Position numbers and translations under genes: made by a program. From Cololabis saira (lineage: Eukaryota; Chordata; Actinopteri; Beloniformes; Belonidae), in NCBI RefSeq assembly GCF_033807715.1, contig NC_084587.1:12742517-12806516 (forward strand): DNA of 64,000 nt. Reading direction: 5' to 3'. Position 1 is the first letter of the stretch. The number at the start of each line of letters is the position of its first letter. The notes under the pieces are model-generated. The model was given only the letters and a program-made list of their open reading frames with translations. It was not told the origin of the DNA and ran no database searches. Positions 57,966-64,000 of the stretch are shown here, in pieces.

Positions 57966-59754
57966 ATAGCTAGGAACCCAACGTTGTAACCTCTACCTCC
58001 CCAGAAATCTACTTATGGATCTTATTAATGTTGACTTTAACAAATGTTATCAGTAACATGACAAAAAATATTTATTCCTCTTGTTTGTTTGCATGATTGT
58101 TTCTAAAGGCTTTCAGTTGAAGCCAACCACATCTAAAGTTGATCCCGCTGGAGTAATGTGGATGCCAAGTGTAACTGGTGTTTCACATCTTCAAATGAAA
58201 ATGGTGTAATGTTTATAGTTTCTTTCTTTCTTTGAGCTCTGGCCAAGAGTGTTTGACCCATGGCCTCTGGTGTTGCAATGAACATTGTAGTCCACTGAAT
58301 TCTCTTCCCTCCTTGATGGAAGAACTACTCTGTGAAATAATCAATTAACTGTGACCGTGAATGACAAGGGCAATGTGCCCAGAAGAAAAATAAACGAACG
58401 CTGCTGCGCATTCATGGTGACGACATACCATAAATAATTGAACATTCCATTCTTAAAGGAGTAAAAGGAGCATGAAAATGTGTCAGGGATCAGACTGAGC
58501 CGCTCACTCAGCCAGAAGCTATATTCATCTCATCCTCCGTAATTTTCCTAATAGGCATCACACAATATTTGTCTCAAAATAATCAATGCGAATAATCAAT
58601 GAAATTTCTGTGAGGGAACTTCTACTGTCAGATACTGTCAGTGTGCCACCATCAATCTTTGATATCCATACATTTTAGGGAATATTTTGTTGTAACGGCT
58701 GTTTACATTTAGTTTTTACTTAATGTTCTTGAGCCAAATGTCTATACTGTGCCTCTCCTCCTTTAATTTATTGTAAACCGTTTCACAGATGCCTGCGGCA
58801 ACCCAGTAAATGAGATATTTAGATACATTTAAGAATTTAAATTAATTGCAGAAGAAATTGTAGGGGAAAAACTGCCGTGGCACTGACCTTTCATAAAGAC
58901 TATCATTTACTGGAGGGTGTTTGTTATATCACTGTTTGTTTGGCATGTGGGCTGCAGATTCACTGCAAAGGATAAGCTGTACCTCTGAAGTTTCAAGTCT
59001 CTATGCTGATTTCATTACTGCCTGTGGCAAAAGAACATTCAGCTTACATCTAGCATACAATACTGACAATATTTGGCAGTGATGTTAAGGCATCTTTACA
59101 TGCAATAAAGTTGAAGTGGTTAGCATTCGGTGATTTTGTTTTTTTTAATTATACAAATACAACATTTACATTTACATTTACAGATCGTAGACAAAGTATC
59201 AGTTGTTTTCAAACGTTTGACTTGTATTATTTGTGTATAACCATTTCGGTTTACATTTGATGCTTTTTTGCATAACGTTACACCGGTGAATGAATGAATT
59301 CAATGAATATGGGTTTTCTGAAACAGGAAAATACAACGTCCTTTTTCGTTGCTTCCATCTTTGGTCTATGCCTACTATTGTGATTAAATCAGAGAAAGTA
59401 AAACTTGTAAAGAAAACTTTGAAACCGAAGTAAAAATGCAGCCACTTGCCCAGTTCAAACTACTACAAAAATGTATTCCCATGTCCTAAGGAGATTACAT
59501 TTTCAATAAGATGATAAAAAAAGATCATTTTTCTTCTCAGGCTTTGCAGAAATCTTATTACACACTTTTACAGCTTACTTTAATACATTATTACTAGTGT
59601 AGAACAAGATGGATAGTAGACTCACTGCATTGGTGACGAGTTTGAGACGTAAGGTTGGGTTTTCCACCACTTCTACCAGTAAATATACCTCTTAATTATT
59701 TCTTATTCCAGCATATCCCTTTATGGGTCATCACTGTGGATTATTTGTTTCCTT
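57966..59754. other. Repeat-poor noncoding stretch
   Basis: No gene or element end found. 58290-58960 is even in composition with AT-rich boxes (AATAATCAATGCGAATAATC, CCGTAATTTTCCTAATAGGC) and could be conserved noncoding DNA. A short ACATTTACATTTACATTTAC run lies at 59161-59181. Confidence 0.4.
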
Positions 59755-60373
59755 CTTATCTTGTTTTCGTCTTCCTTCTTCCTCTGTCACATACCAACTA
59801 CCTACATATCCTCTTTAACTAGCTCTAGAAGTCTCCTCTTTGGTCCCTCTGTATTTCTTCTGCCTTGCAGCTGCATCTCCAGCATCATTCTACAAATGTA
59901 TCCATTATCCTTCCTTCCTCCTTTTGTCCAAACTTTCTCAATCTAGCTTTTTCTAATTTCATTATAATTACATCTAACCCGGCCACTGCTCTGATGTGTT
60001 TGTTCTCTATCATAATCATCTTTGTCCTAATCAACATACAACTTAAGAAGTACATCTTCAGCTCTTCAGCGTTCATGTATGTTTCCTGTTTCGTGATCAG
60101 TGCCCGTGTCTGCAAGATGTATAGAACAGTCTTGTAAACCTTTCCTCTCACTCTTGCTGTCTGGCTGCGTATTGAAATTCGGTTATTTTATGTCACCGAC
60201 CGAAATTCATCTGTACCACCTGGTATCGGAAGATGCCTGGTTTTTCGTTTCCTACTTTCAGTACCTAGGATGCGCAAAGTGCTGCCTGTGATCGGCTGTA
60301 ATGTTACACGTGTGTTAGTTGTGTTTACACCCACAGACGGGTTCACGTGTGAGTTTTGTTGCCAAGGCCATTA

Positions 60374-60629
60374 AACATGCCGCCTATTGATGCCACTAGT
60401 GCATGCCAAAAGAGGATAATTGCTATGGCCGGAAACACAACCAATTTGATTAAACATTTGAGATCAATTTACGAGAGGAAAGTTGTTCTGTATTTAAATG
60501 CAAGAAGACCGAACTCCATCCATCTTCTTCTGAGCATTACCAAGCGAGAGCGGCCTCTCTCAGAATGTCCGCCACCAGAGTCCGCTTCATCGAGTACAGA
60601 GGATGGCACAGTATCTGGGATTTCAACTG
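60374..60629 (+). pseudogene. hAT transposase first exon with BED finger half
   Basis: From MLPRPLNMPPIDATSACQKR the frame reaches IIAMAGNTTNLIKHLRSIY, the second half of a BED-type finger. NTTNL-x2-HL is conserved, and the last His of the finger is replaced by Tyr in SIYERK. The first Cys pair is only partly recognisable (single Cys in SACQK). After PPPESASSSTEDGTVSGIST the sequence offers a splice-donor-like CTGGTAGGTCT near 60629. The remaining exons of the transposase are absent. Confidence 0.6.
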
Positions 60630-60702
60630 GTAGGTCTACGTTTAGCAACATTCAGCCAACTTGTTACGTCGGTTTACTTAGGTTAACGTTGCTTCAACTT
60701 AA

Positions 60703-61297
60703 AGGGAAAGTTCGGTTTTTTACAACCTGGACCTTATTTCTGGCATTTTTTATGGTTGTATACTCACCCAGAGGTGTTTGGTGTCATTTGGAGTCCTTCG
60801 GAAGATATTAGGAGTTTTTTGCGAGCCACTTCTCCATATAACGGTAGCGCATGGGGCACCGCCGGACACAGACGATGCAGCGTCTAAATAACACATGATT
60901 GCCGCGAAACTCTTCATTTCTTTTATGAATCACTAGATCTGCTTCCAGGACCTGTTGTAACATTGCGGGGTTGTCTGTGTAATAAATAAATCCGTTTGTA
61001 AACAAGACCTCTGAACTCATGACGTCATCTGTGTGCGCGTCCCAAACACAGCTCCGTGTACAGCTGGAGTTCGCTACTGTTAGTTTACTGTTAGTTATTT
61101 GAAACATGTCTGAATATTTGTCAAATTCTGAGGTTGTGGACGACGACTTTGAATATGATGGACGTCCTTACCGAGTATACGGCTGAAGAGCTCACTGAAC
61201 GGAGGACAGAGTGCGCGCACAGAGATGACGTCATGAGTATACAACCATAAAAAATGCCAGAAATAAGGTCCAGGTTGTAAAAAACCGAACTTTCCCT
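60703..61297. mobile_element. TTAA-flanked MITE with ~69-bp near-perfect ends
   Basis: The left end AGGGAAAGTTCGGTTTTTTA and the right end ...TAAAAAACCGAACTTTCCCT continue as inverted repeats for about 69 bp, through GGACCTTATTTCTGGCATTT and TTTATGGTTGTATACTCA. TTAA lies at 60699-60702 and 61298-61301. The near-identity of the arms implies a recent insertion. Noncoding. Confidence 0.96.
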
Positions 61298-62140
61298 TTA
61301 AGAGGGGCACCACGGTGACTTGAAATGTAAACAATTTACTGAAAGTTATATAGTTGCATAAATTCAGTGTATTGCTATCTAGCTAAATTAAAAGCTGATT
61401 ACTCAATGACAATCGGATGTTAGTTTGTTAAATTGTGGTCAACTATTGAGATTGCTGGTTGATTGAGGGAGAGATACGGCAGTACAGAGCTCTGCCATTT
61501 ACTCTGACCTCTGTCAGTCCAGTAACCTGGTGGTGGAATGTGAGGGACACAGTTATCCGTGTGTCCAAACATCATCCTCACCGTCAGAGCGTACATGTTC
61601 TACTGATGGGGACACCATCAGCCAGGAACGGGCTTGTCTGTCACCAGATATGTTGATTTTTAAAAAAAAAAGTGCTAAGTGAGATCTGTGGAATTTAAAG
61701 CTGCTTTGTATGCAGCACTGCAATGTGCACTAAACAATACTAATGTTACTTGTTTGCAAAAATTCTTTTTAAGTAAAAAACATTTTTTATGTTACAGTTT
61801 GGTAATGTTCTTTTGCAGTATGAATTATTTGTTGGTTTGCACAAACTGTTATGAAATGTTTTACTTCAGGAAACGGTATCGAAGTGAAGGTATCGGTACC
61901 GAAAAGGGACTGAGCCCTACACTCTTGATGCTACACTTGTATCAGAAATATCTTCAGATACCGTAGATAAATACTTGTCGACACTCCCCATTGAGTCCAA
62001 GTATTTAAACTCATGTATCTTCAATACCATTCTACCCACTTGTAGTTCCACTTGTATCGTGCCTTGTAGCGACTGACCTTTGGTCCTTTTCTCTCTAGTG
62101 CAGTTCCAGCTGTGAAAAAACGGCTGACACAAAGCCACTG

Positions 62141-63564
62141 TTTTTTGCTTTGAAAAAAAAACAACAAAAAACTTCTGTCTTTTTTTAAAAGGTTTCAAAA
62201 AGTAACTTTGGCACACAATCTAACTATGCAAGCCAAGAATAAATAAATCAACAAATAAACATTCAAGCACCATTAAGCTCAATGTTATCAATTTTTTAAC
62301 AATATGTGACTGCTAGTAGTTGTATGAATAAGTGCATGATCTATGTAAAATAGAAACGTCTGCATGGTTGAGAAGAGAATGCTGTCAACAGAAAATTCAC
62401 AAATCATGTTTTGAGAAGTGCTCATCTCTTATTAAGAGGGGCAAAGCTTCGAACAGCATCGGGAGGAAAGGCTGCTCTGCCATGCCTACTTTGTATTTAC
62501 TCTTATCTCATCTGCAAAAATTAACTGGAAACCCTATTCAAAGAAGTACAATTACACCTCAAAATGTCTTTTTTTTTGTTTGTTTGTCTGTCTGTGGCCA
62601 CTCCCTGGCTGATCAGTGAGGTGAGGTGTTAGACGTTTTTCTGAAGTTAACATACTGCAAAGAGAAAAGAGAAAACAATTATGCATGCGAGTGAGAATGT
62701 CAGTCCAGATCAACAGCAGCTCCATGAGAAGCAGGGATGAATCCAAATAACTAACAGGAATTAAAACATTTGCAACCCAATGTCTTTTTAGGTCACTGGA
62801 ATGCGTTTCACATTTTAATATGAATATATTTTCTAAAAACAGGCTGATTTATATTTCTTTCTTTTTTTTTTCCTGAAATGGGGGTTGGATTTCTGGGAAG
62901 TGAAACTTATGACTCATCAGCCCCTTCAGTAACAGGGCACTCTGGCCAAAAACTGAGGCTCTGACTTCATCTGTTTATTTCATCATTAGTGGGTCCAATG
63001 ACAAAAGATCACCCAAACAAAGAGCTGGACCTTACTAAACCTTACTAAAGTAAATGAGCCTGCTCATTTATTCCTCTTATATACCTTGTTTGTTTATTCA
63101 TCCTCTGATAATGTCCCTGAATCACTGCATATTTGCTTGGACAGCCAAAGTCGCACAGTTGCCTGGGGATATTTATTAGACTAGCGTAATCTAAAACATG
63201 TTTTGTAATCAGTGAATCACCCTTTACCCTGAAAATATATGAAAAGGGATTTTATATGCAACTAAAAAAGCTCTGTTTCTTAGAAAACAAAAAATTAAGT
63301 CAAATAACAACTGTGTTCTCTCAAATGGTCTTTTAGAAGGAATATGAAACATTTGAACACGGTTTTACTTATTAAAGCCAAGTACAACAATGTTTGTCTA
63401 AAGATTAATAGTACTGACATTTTATCCATCCTTCTTCCACAGTTGCTCCAGCCCTACTCAGGGTCATCGGTGTCTGCTAGACCTTGTCTTTTTTTATATT
63501 CGTCGTCATTGCTGTTATCATCTACAGCAGATATATTTTTATTTACTAATATGAGTTATTACCA
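62141..63564. other. No recognisable gene
   Basis: Poly-T and poly-A runs at 62152-62190, 62568-62590 and 62861-62870. 63425-63475 contains a short piece resembling a LINE end (CCATCCTTCTTCCACAGTTG then CAGGGTCATCGGTG). Nothing else recognised. Confidence 0.4.
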
Positions 63565-64000
63565 GGGGCCTCATTTAAAATGGAGTGCGTAGGATTCATA
63601 CTAAAAGTGCACGTACACTCAAAAGCCGAAAATGGCGGGGGCAAAAAAAAATCTGGATCTATAAAACCGCGTGCACGCACACTTGCACGCAATGTTCACT
63701 TTATAAATCACAGTCCAGCCCTCTACACGCCCACTTTTGACCATAAATGGTATGTTCTTGCATATGAATGAGCCTGCTGAGCATGCGCAGTGGCTTACTG
63801 CAGCCTGTTTGGCGTCAGGATGAATGAGACGTGTCCAGCCACCGTGACACTGACTTTCACGGAGACTGAGATGGAGATGTTGTTGATGAGGTGGAGGACA
63901 GTAAAACTACATTATTTGGTGGTCACAGTAAAAGTGGAAAAAGTATATAAATAGTATAAAATAAAGCGAGTGAGTGGCAGCACGCCGTTGCTGCCCATTA
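63565..64000 (+). mobile_element. DNA transposon end, continuing past the window
   Basis: CAGGGGCCTCATTTAAAATG is the start of a common fish element. GTGCACGTACACTCAAAAGC and TATAAAACCGCGTGCACGCA form subterminal repeats. No second end lies in the window, so the class (hAT or Harbinger) is open. Confidence 0.6.

Larger units (their letters stand above)
60157..61919 (+). mobile_element. hAT element with BED-finger exon, itself interrupted
   Basis: Flanked by exact 8-bp duplications CACTCTTG at 60149-60156 and 61920-61927. The right end is ...AAAAGGGACTGAGCCCTA. The left end, CTGTCTGGCTGCGTATTG, is a poor inverted match, so some end decay is likely. Subterminal ACGGTATCG, GAAGTGAAGGTATCGGTACC and, on the left, ACCTGGTATCGGAAG are related. 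It carries one recognisable coding exon and a TTAA MITE. Confidence 0.85.
59755..62140 (-). mobile_element. RTE-type LINE (Rex3/BovB-like) split by a hAT
   Basis: Minus strand: KGQSLQGTIQVELQVGRMVL with KIHEFKYLDSMGSVDKYL (62110-61960) runs up to ...SVASRV. After the hAT (60157-61919) it resumes in frame with RGKVYKTVLYILQTRALITK, EELKMYF and KLEKARLRKFGQKEEGRIMD (60151-59870), then a damaged end to about 59757. It is the same family as 37430-39800 but a different region. Only the 3' third is present. Confidence 0.8.

Overview
The window looks like intergenic or intronic DNA from a teleost fish, probably a percomorph. This is inferred from its repeats: Rex1-like, RTE-like, L2-like and L1 LINEs, a Penelope-like element, many hAT elements with 8-bp target-site duplications (TSDs), TTAA-flanked MITEs, decayed Tc1 transposases, and long (TA)n, (CA)n, (GAAA)n and (GGAA)n tracts. 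No complete host gene, tRNA, rRNA or CRISPR array was found. Two pieces look gene-derived: an apparent terminal exon at 33119-33439 (fish SAMD3-like family, by recognition) and an acidic exon remnant at 51971-53027. Family names rest on remembered motifs, not on searches.

Layout. 1-6650 is mostly unannotatable AT-rich sequence with two (TA)n tracts. 6656-9805 is a 3.15-kb inverted-repeat element with ~330-bp arms and a broken minus-strand gene of an unplaced protein family; it abuts a GGGCCCGAGC-type teleost repeat (9806-10780). 14159-16620 is an L2-like LINE split by a hAT and a TTAA MITE. 18935-23060 is a Penelope-like element holding a nested stack: hAT-A, then a LINE-tail fragment, then hAT-B, then hAT-C, then a 30-bp minisatellite. 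Four of these layers have exact TSDs. 26451-27640 is an L2-like LINE with a clean 275-codon C-terminal frame. 28463-36860 is a run of hAT elements around the SAMD3-like exon. 37034-39800 is Rex1-like and RTE-like sequence, the latter split by a MITE carrying the GAAA/GGAA tract. 40870-48610 holds a decayed RTE, MITEs, Rex1-like and Tc1 remnants, and the best open frame in the window: a 390-codon hAT transposase at 46201-47373 whose first codons come from the GGGCCC repeat. 50322-57965 holds RTE copies, a hAT-split acidic exon and an L1 split by an RTE. 59755-62140 is an RTE split by a BED-finger hAT, which is itself split by a TTAA MITE. The right edge enters another DNA transposon that leaves the window.

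The elements do not form a pathway. What the region offers is a datable order of insertions, because many junctions keep exact TSDs. The best leads for something new are the inverted-repeat element at 6656-9805, the chimeric hAT transposase at 46201-47373, and hAT families that share an interior but differ at their ends.
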